The translations under genes and the position numbers were made by a program. The notes under the pieces are model-generated. The model searched no databases and was not told where the DNA came from. It saw only the letters and a program-made list of their open reading frames with translations. Shown here in pieces: positions 1-33,689 of a stretch of 64,000 nucleotides of DNA. Source of the stretch: Adenophora triphylla var. japonica. Its lineage: Eukaryota > Streptophyta > Magnoliopsida > Asterales > Campanulaceae. The stretch covers positions 124,001 through 188,000 of the forward strand of contig JAFEMH010002434.1 in the NCBI GenBank assembly GCA_022495995.1, in the 5' to 3' direction. Position 1 is the first letter of the stretch. Every line of letters starts with the position of its first letter.

Positions 1-860
1 ACCCACATCCATTCTTCAGATCCAACCACCGTTGTTAATGGCCGTCGCTACATCGACTCCGGATTGAAGTGGGACATTTTTCCCACTGCCGTCGGCGGCG
101 AAAAGCACAGTGCTGTCGAGCACACACTTTCTTTGGACCGGCTTTACCTCTTGGTTTTGCCACTTCTTTATAATTATCCGACAACATAGAGAATCAACAC
201 TATGCATTTACAAATAATGTTCGATGTCACAGAGAGACTGGTTCAGCATGTATACATGTTTCCATAATAGAACTTGATGTTTTCATTGGTTCAGCAGTAG
301 GCACTGAAGTGTCGGCTCTCTCTCTCTCTCTCAAGATGCTGCTTCTTCCCTGTTTCTCCAATCAACATGTTTGATTTCGATTTTGTGTATTTGAATTTGA
401 TTTTAAACTCAGATTTGTATTTTAAAAGAGATTGTGATTTTTTGAGTTGGAGGATTTGATTTTGTTAGTGATGTGATGGTGGCGATGGAGGTGGTAGTGA
501 GGTGATGGTGGCGATGGAGGTGGTTGCAAAGATGGACCTGAAGAATTAGTCTGATGATAATGAATGATTTCAAATAATTTATTGTAATAATTTAAATTCT
601 AATTAAAAGGGAGAGATAAAAAATATCGACTTGATAAATGAAAAAAACTATGGAGAAATTTTTAATGATGTAAATTTAGTGAAAACAAATTATATAATTA
701 TAGCATAATGAATAACTAATAAAAATATATTTTTTAAGCAATAATAATAATTTTTTAAATGAAAATAGTATTTTTATTTTTTGCTTACTAAAAAACAAAA
801 GAACATTTTTATTCTCTAAAAGAAAAATTATTTTTAAAATATATTAAAAAGTTACTTTAA
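1..860. other. Left flank, no supported gene
   Basis: I recognise no gene here. Bases 1-189 are open in plus frame 1 for 62 codons, and a similar-sized minus frame exists, but neither matches a family I know. A short CT microsatellite lies near 318-332. From about 560 on the sequence is AT-rich. The stretch probably belongs to the intron before the first RAD50 exon in the window, or to a repeat inside it; that is inference. Confidence 0.4.
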
Positions 861-1720
861 AGGGTTTATGCGCAAATTGGATATTGGAAAAACATATATT
901 CAGATTGAGATGTGGGATTCCAGGTCTTATGCGCAAATTGGATATTGAAAAAGCATACGATCATGTAAATTGGAATTTCCTAGTCTATATGCTTAGAAGA
1001 TTGGGCTTTGGGGACAGATGGAGGAGTTGGATTTTTTCTGCATTTCTTCGGTTCGTTTTTCAGTCCTTGTCAATGGAGAGCCTAATGGGTTTTTTCCGCA
1101 TTCGATGGGTTTGCGTCAAGGAGACCTTTTATCTCCATTTCTTTTTCATTTTGTTATGGAAGCCTTGAGTAGGCTACTAGCCAAACTAGTTTCTAGTGGT
1201 TTCATTCGTGATTTCGAAGTTGGGAGGGCTAGAGATTCAAACATGTATGTGTCCCACCTTTTATTTGCGGATGACACTCTTGTCTTTTGCGATGCAGGGA
1301 GCAGTTGGGCTAGTTACGTCTAGTTTTGTTATTTTTCAAGCCATGTGTGGGCTAAGGGTTAACATTTCCAAGAGCGAGATCATGCTAATAGGGATTGTTG
1401 ATTAAGTTGACACACTAGCTTCATTCTTTGGGTGTAAAGTTGCTTATCTTCCTGCTTCTTAACTTGCCCTCCCTTTAGGTGCTTCTTTTAAAAGCACTAC
1501 AATTTGGAATCCTGTGATTGAAAGATTCAAACGTCACTTGGCCGGGATAAAGGAACATTTTTTCTATAGGTGAGCGACAAACCCTAGTCAAGAGCACTCT
1601 CTGTAGCTTGCCCACATTCTATATGTCATTGTTTGTGCTCCCTGCTTTTGTAGCAAAGAGGTTAGATATGTTTCAAAGAGACTTTTTATGGGAAGGTTCA
1701 TAACAGGAGCAAAAATACCA
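860..1720 (+). pseudogene. LINE reverse transcriptase relic, 5' part
   Basis: This is part of a plant L1-type LINE ORF2. RT motifs are readable in order: DIEKAYDHVNW (about 935-975), then after a frameshift near 1025 GLRQGDLLSPFLF (about 1108-1146) and FADDTLVF (about 1264-1287). Downstream, three-frame reading gives LINE-like text such as IWNPVIERFKRHLAGI and [13 protein letters not shown], with several stops and frameshifts, so it is dead. The first 90 bases hold a near-duplicate of a roughly 30-bp segment (866-895 and 927-957). The relic is interrupted at about 1720 by an antisense RTE-type fragment and resumes near 2270. It lies in the intron upstream of the first RAD50 exon in the window. 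Confidence 0.85.
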
Positions 1721-2267
1721 TCTTATCAACAACAACAAAGCCTTAGTCCCAACATAATTTGGGGTCGGCTAACATGAATCCTCATATGTCATCGTGAAAA
1801 AAAATAATAAAAAAATAAATAAATAAACAAATAAATAAACAAATAAATAAACATAAAAAAAAAAAATCAACCCCCCACATGGATTTTTTCCCTCCACTCC
1901 GACCTCTTCAACACCATACTTTCATCCACTCCAAGTAAACTCATATCATTTTCAATTACTCTAATCCAAGTTTGTTTGGGTCTTCCCCTACCCCTCGCCA
2001 TTTTATCATTTCTCCACTGTTCCGGCCTCCTAACCGGTGCATCACTCGGTCTCCTTCTCACATGTCCAAACCACCTTAGACGATTTTCCCTCATTTTATC
2101 CTCAATGGGCGCAACTCCTACTTTACCTCTGATCACCTCATTCCCCAATCGATCCTTTCTTGTATGACTGCACATCCATCGAAGCATACGCATCTCCGCC
2201 ACATTCATCTTATGCACGTGACACTGTTTCACGGCCCAACATTCGGTGCCGTAAAGCAATGCCGATT
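1721..2267 (-). mobile_element. RTE-type LINE 3' fragment nested in the LINE relic
   Basis: The minus strand (2259-1867) encodes 130 residues typical of the C-terminus of plant RTE-clade non-LTR retrotransposons: [10 protein letters not shown], then [40 protein letters not shown] and a GRGRPKQTW segment. Its 3' end is the plus-strand CAACAACAACAAAGCC at 1720-1735, the simple-repeat tail usual for RTE elements. A block of A/AAT-rich repeats (about 1797-1866) lies between the ORF stop and that tail. The host LINE frame resumes immediately to the right (ICSNMRIGGLGI), so this is an insertion into an older LINE. The 5' portion, including the RT, is missing. Confidence 0.85.
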
Positions 2268-3020
2268 AATTTGTTCCAACATGAGAATAGGAGGTTTAGG
2301 GATTAAAAACCTTCGTCTGTATAATGTTGCTTTATTGGGTAAGTGGTTGTGGGGATTCTTGGTTGATAGAGATGCTTTTGGGAGGAAAGTGGTGGTGGGA
2401 AAGTACGTGGAAGGCTAGCACTTGTGGTTTCCTAATTTGGTGTTTTCTTCTTATGGGGTAAGTGTGTGGAAATGGATTTGAAAAGGTTGGGATCTATTCA
2501 AACATGACACTCTTTTTAAAGTAGACGATGGCTCTAGAGTCAAATTTTGGTATGATAAGTGGTGTGGCGACATAGAATTGGGGAGAGCTTTTCTTTATTT
2601 CATTAATATTGCAACCAACTAGGAGGGGTTGGTAAGTTCTGTTTTATATTCATGGGTTATGCCTGGTTCTGTAAATGAGCTTTGTCTTTGTTGGTCTCTT
2701 TATAAGCAACGAAGGAGGAGCCATTTATGGGAGGCTGCTCCCTTGGGAGTTTGTGGGACAATTTGGAAGGAAAGGAACCGAAGGGCTTTTGAGAGCGTTG
2801 AGATGTCTGTATCGAGTTTGAAGACATCCCTGCTTCATATGTTGTTTTGTTGGTGTAGGGAGTCTGTGTTAGACTTCCTATAATACTTTTTGTAGAATTT
2901 GTGGATAGTTTTGTGATTGGCTAGGTTCTTTAGTCTAGTATATTGCTAGTGTACAAAGGCTGCATCACCTGATTTGGCGCTTTTTGTTGATATATACCTT
3001 CTTACTTATAAGAAAAAAAT
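2268..3020 (+). pseudogene. LINE ORF2 relic, 3' part
   Basis: Continuation of the LINE at 860-1720 after the RTE insertion. The translation reads NMRIGGLGIKNLRLYNVALL (about 2279-2338) and WLWGFLVDRDAFGR, then after a stop and frameshifts VKFWYDKWCG and finally GTIWKERNRRAFES (about 2758-2800), the usual C-terminal LINE motif. The zinc-finger block normally between these is largely missing. The AT-rich end with TATAAGAAAAAAAT near 3020 is a plausible 3' terminus. Confidence 0.8.
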
Positions 3021-4119
3021 ACAAGTTATTGATGAATTACCTAATCTTAAAAGCAACGAAGTGATGTTGGGGAAGTGGAGGATGCTAGTATAACTTTACT
3101 ATAAGAACCAAGATTAAACGTCCGTCGTTGACTACAAATAAAATAGAGTCTTTGTTTATTTTTTGCTTATAGCGGAAGTGATGCAAGGTTATATTGTCAG
3201 GAATCTTATGATTGCTGGAATCTAAAGCCTTATTTTATGCAGTAAACGTTTTATCAATACAAAGAACTGATGCATAATAAAATCTTACACAAAATTCTGT
3301 TTAAAGGAATTGTTGTTGGCAGGGATTTCCTCTTTCGTTGTTTGGTCCACATTCTTTCAAAAGGTAAAATAAATAAAGTTGAGTGCTGGAGTGGGCCACT
3401 TTAGACGAGTAGTGTTTACATTTCGGACATGTTTTATCAATCCCGGGTGTGATGGTGGGATTTATTGAGGTGCAATAGAACCTAGATCCTGAGAATCAGC
3501 TGCACTTTTACTCAAAATGGTGACATTTTGTAATCTTGACTGCCTGGATTTATTTTGTTCCAAGGACACATGATCTTAATCCAGTAAGAGGAATTTGCAT
3601 TGAGGTGTTCTACGGAGTAATGCATGCGTCTGCTTAGCAATTTGAAGGCAAGATTGCAAGCATTGGAGGAAGCGTATAATTGATTATAAGATATTGATGA
3701 GCATATTAATATCAGGGGATTGATGCATATAATCTATGTTGTAGATTTTACATCTGAAGAGGAGAAGCGAGAGGAGCATGTGTTGGATTTATATTTTCTG
3801 TATCCAATGTTCAGCTGCTCAGTTTAGGATCTAGTCACCATTAAGTTATTGATGATTTATATTGCAACTATAACTCTGAAACATCCCTACTGTGAAAGCT
3901 CAAGCTCATTGACCTGCACCCCTTGATACCAATTTAACTAAACCTTTGACTGAGGAACATAACTAATGCTCATAAAGTTATAAGAAATTCGTGTCATATG
4001 TAAAGAATTATCGTTAATATATAGTTTGTATGCATATTGGTGCTTAGCATTGCACATTCTTCTGTACTTGTGTAGTTTGAGCATTTATCAGTTTGGGTTG
4101 ATGTTGACTCCCACTGCAG
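3021..4119. other. Intron sequence, no recognisable element
   Basis: About 1.1 kb with no ORF or repeat structure I can support. I looked here for the preceding RAD50 exon (the coiled-coil stretch before the KSREA block) and did not find it. The end of the stretch is a pyrimidine-containing acceptor, CCACTGCAG at 4111-4119, for the first RAD50 exon in the window. Confidence 0.5.
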
Positions 4120-26808
<22,689 letters not shown>

Positions 26809-27206
26809 AAAGTTACTGCACTTTGTTTGCCCACCATCTTCATCTGGAAATGTTGTACATCAGTGGTACTTTTCATTGTAGATGTAATGAGGATTATTCT
26901 GATGTATCTATCATAGAAGATTCAATTGCAGGGTTGTGTTCTAAACGTCGTTTTAGTGCTGTCTTGTTTTATTTATGACGTCGTAGCTGGTACGTGGCTA
27001 TTTGACTTGGCTCACTTTTTGAACAAGAAGAGCTCCTTTCATCTCACTTCCATTCCTCTATGCTTCATTTTTTCCATATATAAATGTGCACCTTCTGTTT
27101 CTTTCTTCCCTTTATGGGCAAAAAATTAATACTCCTGAATGAGTATCCGTTTTTTTTTTTTTTCCCAAGTTAATTGTCATTTTACAGGGAAGTTCGAACC
27201 TTAATA
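26809..27206 (+). other. RAD50 3' flank
   Basis: Probable 3' UTR and downstream sequence. No further exon. I see no unambiguous polyadenylation signal. The stretch ends at the 9-bp target duplication of the Pack-MULE. Confidence 0.5.
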
Positions 27207-27747
27207 TTTACTCCCGACAAAAACTTGCGTGGGAACAACAATACCCGTCTCATCCATGAGACGGGTCGGATCCATGGCCATGACCCGCCCTACCCGCCCA
27301 AGAATACCCACGCACCACTCTCTCTCATCACTCTCTCTCTATACGCAATAACAGGGCGTCTTCTCCGGCAAATCCTACTCTCTCTCATCACTCTCTCTCT
27401 ACCCACACCGCCATTAACGCCCCTGCTCCATACCTTCCAGCCGCCAAACCTTCACCTCCATCTTCTTCCCGTTTCTTCTCTCCCTTCCATTAAACACCAT
27501 CCTTTAAAACCCCCCCCATAACCGAAACTACCCTCTACCAGCTCCATACACCAATTCGGCCCTAACCCCCCCTACTTTCTCTCTCTACCCGAAAACCCAC
27601 ATATTACAACCATTAAACCACGAATTTAACCTACCCACCTACTTCTCCATCAATTTCGGCCCTATACCCTTCATTCTCAACCTTCAATTTCATCCTTGGT
27701 GCAAGGAATAGAAGCCCTAGAATTTTCGAATTTGGGTTTTTGTTTTG

Positions 27748-27781
<34 letters not shown>

Positions 27782-27842
27782 TGGAAGATGTGTTTTGGTG
27801 ATACAAAAAGGAGTTTGAAATTTGAAAAAGCATTATTGTAAG

Positions 27843-27947
27843 TCTGATGTTATAGAGAAGCTTCCCAATGGCGCGGCTGACATGGCAATCGAGATAATTG
27901 ACGGAAAATTTTCATGGGATGCTGATGGAAGTGATAACTGCAAATGA
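27843..27947 (+). pseudogene. ABCC (MRP)-transporter-like fragment captured in Pack-MULE
   Basis: Reads SDVIEKLPNGAADMAIEI, then DGKFSWDADGSDN and a stop. This resembles the linker just before the first nucleotide-binding domain of plant ABCC transporters, where V.E.LP.G....AIE...G.FSWD is usual (from memory). Only about 34 codons remain, without Walker motifs. It is a gene scrap, not a functional transporter. Confidence 0.55.
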
Positions 27948-27984
27948 TTTAGTTTCTCAAGCCGATGTTCGTTTAATGGCGTCT

Positions 27985-28890
27985 TTGTACTTCAAAATTT
28001 GAGTAATACTTCTCATTTGTTTAAGTAATAATTGGTATTGCTATAAGTAATAGTACTACACTTTGTGAAGTAATAATGTTATTTTTTTTTTTAACTAATA
28101 ATAGTTTTAGAAACTGTTTTCATTTTGAGTAATACTTCTCATTTGTTTAAGTAATAATTGGTATTGCTATAAGTAATAGTACTACACTTTGTGGATTGGA
28201 AGAGGAAGGTGTTTTCATTTTGAGTAATAATTCTTATGTGTTTAAGTAATAGTTGATATTGTTATAAATAATAGTACTACACTTGTAAAGTAATAGTTGA
28301 TATTGTTATAAATAATAGTACTACATTTGTAAAGTAATAGTTGGTATTGTTATAAATAATAGTACTACACTTGTAAAGTAATAGTGTTTTTCGAAAAATA
28401 GTTTTAATAATTGTTTTTATTTTGAGTAATACTTCTTATTTGTTTAAGTAATAGTTGATATTGCTATAAGTAATAGTACTACACTTGTGAAGTAATAGTG
28501 TTATAATTTTTTTTTTTTTTAACTAAAAATAGTTTTAGGAACTTTTTTCATTTTGAGTAATACTTCTCATTTGTTTAAGTAATAGTTGGTATTGCTATAA
28601 GTAATAGTACTACACTTGTGAAGTAATAGTGTTATTTTTTTTTTTAACTAAAAATAGTTTTAGGAACTTTTTTCATTTTGAGTAATACTTCTCATTTGTT
28701 TAAGTAATAGTTGGTATTGCTATAAGTAATAGTACTACAATTGTGAAGTAATAGTGTTATTTTATTTTTTAACTAATAATAATTTTAGAAACTGTTTTCA
28801 TTTTGAATAATACTTCTCATTTGTTTAAGTAATAGTTGGTATTGCTATAAGTAATAGTTGGTATTGCTATAAGTAATAGTACTACACTTG
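27985..28890. repeat. ~125-bp minisatellite in the Pack-MULE
   Basis: GAGTAATACTTCTCATTTG and close variants recur near 28001, 28127, 28220, 28426, 28555, 28680 and 28806, mostly 125-129 bp apart. Each unit also holds AAGTAATAGTTGGTATTGCT and TAATAGTACTACACTTGTG, plus a T-run of variable length. Array of about seven units. Confidence 0.9.
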
Positions 28891-29744
28891 TGAATTAATA
28901 GTAAAAATAATAAAAAAATAATGAAAAGATAAAAAAGAAAAATAAAATAAAATAAAAAAATAATGAAAAGAAAAAAAATAATAAAAAAAAGCAAAAAGAA
29001 AAGAAAGTAATAAAAAAACGCATAATAATAAAAAGGAGGCGGTAAATGGCAAACGGGAACAAGAAACAACGTGGCATAACTGCAAGTGGAAATTCTGGAT
29101 CATGGGTCATGGGTCATTCCGACCCGTCTCACCCATGAGACGGGTATGTGTGTTCTCACAGGAGACTCACTCTTTACTCCCTCACCAATCTTGCATCAGT
29201 GGGAAACAAGCTATGTACGTTTCATTTTTTGAACTGGGCAGAACAGATTGAAATGCCAAGTTCAGATGAATGGAAAATAGTATTTTATTATTATTATAAA
29301 TTTTAAACCGTTTACATATTACAACTTTGTAAAAAAAGAGAATTGTTGTTCACCCCTGCACAATTCCTTAATACCCCGCAATGCAATTTTCAAAAAAATG
29401 TCATTAATTGAAATGGCTCTACTACCCTTCACTACAATGTTGTACACCCGTAATTGGATTTCTTTAATATTACTTACCTATTTATTAAATACATTCACAA
29501 AATTCATTAAATTTTCACCCTCACTAAACCCTAAAAGCTTACATTTCTTTACAGTCCCTTCTACTTAATCTTCGGTAAAAAAAATGTTTTCCTCACTTTC
29601 TTTTACAAAATTCTCTGTTCAAGTTTACTATATTGCACTAAAGATCAAGTATGGATGGAACAATACCTGATGATAAAGGCGTAAATGTAAGTATTGTGAA
29701 CACTCCAATGATTTTTGCTTTGTCTTAAAAAATAAATTTCATCG

Positions 29745-29965
29745 TGCCTACGGTTCGGTCAGTAGTTGCCGAACATATTTGAATTGTTTGGTAACTATTG
29801 ACCGAACAATCTTACATAGTCCGGTCAGCGCCTACCGAACATTGGAATGATGTTCAACCAATATTGGCCGAATAATTGAATAATGTTCATACAGTGTTGG
29901 CCGAACATTTTAAATTGTATTAAACAACGGTGGTTGAACATTTTGAAATTGTTCAACCAGATGTG
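29745..29965. repeat. 33-bp subterminal array, left end of MULE
   Basis: (G/A)CCGAAC or a variant recurs at about 29768, 29800, 29834, 29867, 29900 and 29933. Each period also has the inverse GTTCGG or GTTTGG, so every unit is a degenerate hairpin. Likely transposase-binding subterminal repeats, although 33 bp also equals 11 codons. Confidence 0.75.
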
Positions 29966-30039
29966 GTCCCTTTTGAAATTGTTTTCCAATTCTTTTTCGT
30001 ACAATACATATGTAAGGTAACTTTTTTTTTTGATACATG

Positions 30040-30481
30040 AACAAATCAAGTTTCTAGGTGATAATGGGGTGGATGCTTTGTTATGTCGGTGCTATTTGAG
30101 ATCGGTATACGAACTTCCTTGTCCACATAAGCTTACAGATTATATCAGATTGGGGGATCCCATCCCACTTAATGATGTTCATGTTTTTTGGCGATAGTTA
30201 GACGCATTGCCGATTACATGCCCTAATGGTGACTTTCAACATGCGTTCGTGATCGATATAAAGAGTTGAAGAATAATCTTGATACGAGATTTGAGGCTGC
30301 TCCAGAGCTGCAGAAAACTTTAATTGTGAGGAGAATGACAGAGATTTGCAATCCATAAACGACAATGGTTAGTGAACCCGTAGTGAAAACAAACAATAAA
30401 GGTCGTCCCAAAGGGATAAAAGCTAAAATAGCCAAATCAACAAAACGTGATCATAGCTACTTTGAGTATGTGGAGGCCATT
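30040..30481 (+). pseudogene. MULE transposase C-terminal remnant (SWIM-like) and linker
   Basis: With frameshifts, the plus strand reads CYLRSVYELPCPHKLTDYI and LGDPIPLNDVHVFWR, matching the SWIM zinc-finger tail of plant MULE/FAR1-type transposases (C.C...GLPC.H...Y). It continues to NNKGRPKGIKAKIAK and KRDHSYFEYVEA, a linker often found before an OTU domain. The catalytic DDE part is absent. The solo LTR cuts it after the codons for EAI. Confidence 0.7.
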
Positions 30482-32642
30482 TGATGGATGTGATTTTACC
30501 CATCTAAAAGATATATTTCCTATGTTATTTGATGCTCAAAACCTCGGGAATTTAGCGTGTTTTGTTAGTGTTTTGTAAGTTCAGGGGTTGAAGTGCAATT
30601 ACTGAGAAAATAGAGGATTTGAGCTTACTTTGGAAGTTCAGGGACAAAACTGGAATTATGAAAGATTGGGGAGTAAACTGGTATTTTAAAGTTCAAGGGT
30701 CAAAGTGAAATTCTTAGAAAAGAAGGGACCAAACTGCAATTAGGTGAAAACAAGGATTAAATTGGTTAAATAAAGTTCAGGGGCTAAACTGCAATTAAAT
30801 GGAAGTGGAAGGTTGCAGCTGGAAAAGGAAGGCTGCCGGCAGTGCTGGGCAAGAAACAGGCCATGGTCGGCCATGGAACAACAAGGTGGCCGAGAGTGGC
30901 AGAAGAAATGAAGCAGTTGGCTGTGGAAAGCTGGGTTGTGGCCGAGGCAGGCTGAGCGATTGCGCCCAAGGGCCGGGCGGCCGCGCCAAAAGGCCAGAAA
31001 CTAAGGGCGAACGCGCAAAGGCCGGCCGAGCGATCGCGCCCATGGCCTGGCCGAGAGTTAGCGACGGAAATTAGTGACAGATTCGTCCGTCACAAAATTA
31101 AAACCGGTTTTCAAACAGAATCAACCACATATTCAGTGACGGATTTCGGCAGAATCCTAATTTGACTTGGATTTTGACAGATTTCGGTTTCCAATTAGGA
31201 TTTTCACCTCCCTCCTCTTATATAAAGAACCCTAGACTAGTTTTTGTAAAAATCTCTAATTTTCTCTCTATCTTTTCTTCCCCTGTATAATATATTACAT
31301 AGATTAGTTTTTTTATTTTATTTTGAAGATTCAAGGTTAATTTATTTTAATGGCCATTCAAGGCTAATTTATTTAATTCGTGGATTGAGGTAAGTAACAA
31401 TTGGATCTTTATGCTAGGATTTTAATTCTTCTTATCTCTCTCTCTCGTTCTTGTTCTTCTCAACATTCTTAATTATTGTTCTTGAGATCAATTGTATTGA
31501 CCTTGTGGAATACACTTTTGACCTCTTGAATTTATTTGGGTATGAACCATTGCATTTGCGTGGATGATTTGTAACTTGACCATTGTTGAGATGAATAGAT
31601 TCAATTGAGGACCTAGCATAAATCAAACGAATCTAGGTTCCATCGTTCTTGTGATTTAAATTGAATCTCTTGAATGTTTATATTAACCTAGCGGAAGTTA
31701 TAAACAAGATAGAGATATTAGGGTTCTAATGTTCTTATTGACCTAGCGGAATATATGAACATCTTAATCCTATATTTTTGTGAACGAACTTAAGAATGAG
31801 ATTGAATCCTTTTTACATGATTAAATAGCATAAAGTGATAATTGTTATGATCCCCAATTCATAGAACAAGAACGAGAGAGAGATGGGAAGAATTAAAATC
31901 CTAGAATAAAGATCTAATTGCTACTTACCTCAATCCACGAATCAAATAAATTAGCCTTGAATGACCATTAAATTAAATAAATCTTGAATCTTCAAAATAA
32001 AATAAAAATTCTAATCTATGTAATCTATTACAAGGGGAATAAAAGATATGTATTGACCTTGCGGAATACACTTTTGACCTCTTGGATTTATTTGGATATG
32101 AACCATTGCACTTGCGTGGATGATTTGTAACTTGACCATTGTTGAGATGAATAGGTTCAATTGAGGACCTAGCGGAAATCAAATGAATCTAGGTTCCATT
32201 GTTCTTGTGATTTAAATTGAATCTCTTGAATGTTTATATTAACCTAGTGGAAGTTATAAACAAGATAGAGATATTAGGGTTCTAATGTTCTTATTGACCT
32301 AGCAGAATATACGAACATCTTAACCCTATATTTTTGTGAATGAACCCAAGAATGAGATTGAATCCTTTTTACATGATTTAAATAGCATAAAGTGATAATT
32401 GTTATGATCCCCAATTCATGAATCCCTTGTCTCTTGATTTCTTTAATTTATTTATTTTGCTTTATCAGGATTAATAATTCAAACAAATCAAAAACCCTTT
32501 TCTTGATTACTTTTATACACTAATAAAATACATTTGTTCTACTTTAGTCATTGTGGATTCGACCCTTGCTTGTGCATACTACTACAGCGGTAACTAGTAC
32601 TCTTGATAGGTATTTTTAATAAGAGAGAGATTTCCTCCATCA
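30482..32642. mobile_element. Solo LTR (gypsy Tat/Athila-like) nested in the MULE
   Basis: 2161 bp, TGATGGATGT...CTCCATCA, flanked by CCATT (30477-30481 and 32643-32647). Removing it with one CCATT copy joins EYVEAI to LDGCSQVEPI in one frame, confirming the insertion. The end region has GTGGATTCGACCCTTG, common near gypsy LTR ends. No internal genes. It contains internal direct and inverted copies (31270-32430). Confidence 0.82.
31270..32430. repeat. Direct plus inverted duplication inside the solo LTR
   Basis: Bases about 31270-31460 reappear inverted at about 31860-32050, while about 31495-31875 reappear in direct orientation at about 32050-32420. The order is therefore A-B-A(inverted)-B. 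Copies are near-identical. Confidence 0.85.
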
Positions 32643-33480
32643 CCATTCTCGATGGTTGCTCACAGGTCGAACCAATTACATTAGATGTTGATGCTAATCA
32701 TAGCTCTCCGATGTTCACATCAAAGACCAAGTTACCGGTAATTATTTTGCTTATTTTTATTGTTCAGTTTAATCATCATAATATCTCAACGTCTATTCAT
32801 TTAAACTGATTATGTATTACCTTGTTCTAAATTTTTGTATAGTCTATCCGTCAAAAAATGAGGCTTGAGAAATCATCGATTATCATTGATCAATTTCAGC
32901 ATTACATGCGTTGTCATATTGAGAAAACAATAGATGTGATAGGTGATGGTCATTGCAGTTTTCGTTCTATCGCAGGGTTACTTGGATATAGATATGAATG
33001 ACCTATGGTTCGATCTCTATTATGACAAGAGTTATATGCTCATGACGAATTATACGGTTTCATATTCATAGAACATGGTCGTGTCGAGGAAGTGAAACAA
33101 ATTCTCAATTGTTATGAGACTCTTGCCCTAGAAGGTCGTTGGTTTGACGTGCCAGATATGGGTTGTATCTGCATTCAACGTTGCTCTTGTATGTTTAAGC
33201 TGCAACATATCATACACATTTCTTCCTCTGCGAACACCAATACCTAATAACCCAAAGCTTATTTGTATCGGGTACGTCAACGGAAATCACTACATTCAGG
33301 TACCATCAACTCTCAATATTATGTTTCAGGATTGGTTGTATATTTATATGTTTATTTGGATTCATTATTGTAGCGTTGATATCATGTAGGTTCATTTGAA
33401 GGAAGGATGTTCATTACCAGCTAGCCTACAAATGGAATTCAAGTCGTTATTTATGTGCAACAGGATGACTACAATACTAT
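32643..33480 (+). pseudogene. OTU-type cysteine protease-like segment of the MULE
   Basis: Translation runs LDGCSQVEPITLDVDANHSS, RQKMRLEKSSIIIDQF and DVIGDGHCSFRSIAGLLGY (about 32935-32990), the DG(D/N/H)C.FR catalytic-Cys block of OTU deubiquitinase-like domains, which some plant MULEs encode after the transposase. An in-frame stop follows shortly (about 33000); further on VKQILNCYETLALEGRWFDV fits the rest of the family. A splice-like interruption (32740-32842) may be an intron. Not functional as it stands. Confidence 0.65.
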
Positions 33481-33689
33481 ATCAGGAGGATTGTAGAGAA
33501 TTGATGTAATTTTGAATGTTATTGTACAAACAATATATTATTTTGGTACTATGTAGTTGGTAATATGTTATTTGAATGTTAGTTTTAGATTTATGTATTG
33601 GATTAATTTGATATTTTGGTTTATTTGAATTAATTGTTATTTGAACGTTTGTGTTTGTGTGAACTAGCTGCTCGTACTTATGTTCGTTC

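Larger units (their letters stand above)
27216..29172. mobile_element. Pack-MULE with captured gene fragments
   Basis: A 9-bp direct repeat TTTACTCCC (27207-27215 and 29173-29181) flanks the element, as expected for Mutator-like transposition. The ends are imperfect inverted repeats sharing ACCCGTCTCA near 27242-27270 and 29124-29148; in each end ACCCGTCTCAT...ATGAGACGGGT is itself a hairpin. There is no transposase. The left half is CT-rich UTR-like sequence and a poly(A) tract (27750-27777), followed by an ABCC-like coding scrap; the right half is a minisatellite and an A-rich tail. Confidence 0.8.

Noticed and set aside
16..207. Minus-strand 63-codon frame at the left edge
   Set aside because: No recognisable motif; the opposite strand is open over the same bases, so there is no basis to choose either.
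28845..29110. Minus-strand Phe/Leu/Ile-rich frames
   Set aside because: Produced by A-rich plus-strand sequence at the end of the Pack-MULE; not a membrane protein gene.
30795..31074. Overlapping Ala/Pro/Gly-rich frames on both strands
   Set aside because: GC-rich palindromic words (GGCCGGCCGAGCGATCG) inside the solo LTR; no domain, likely another LTR composition feature.
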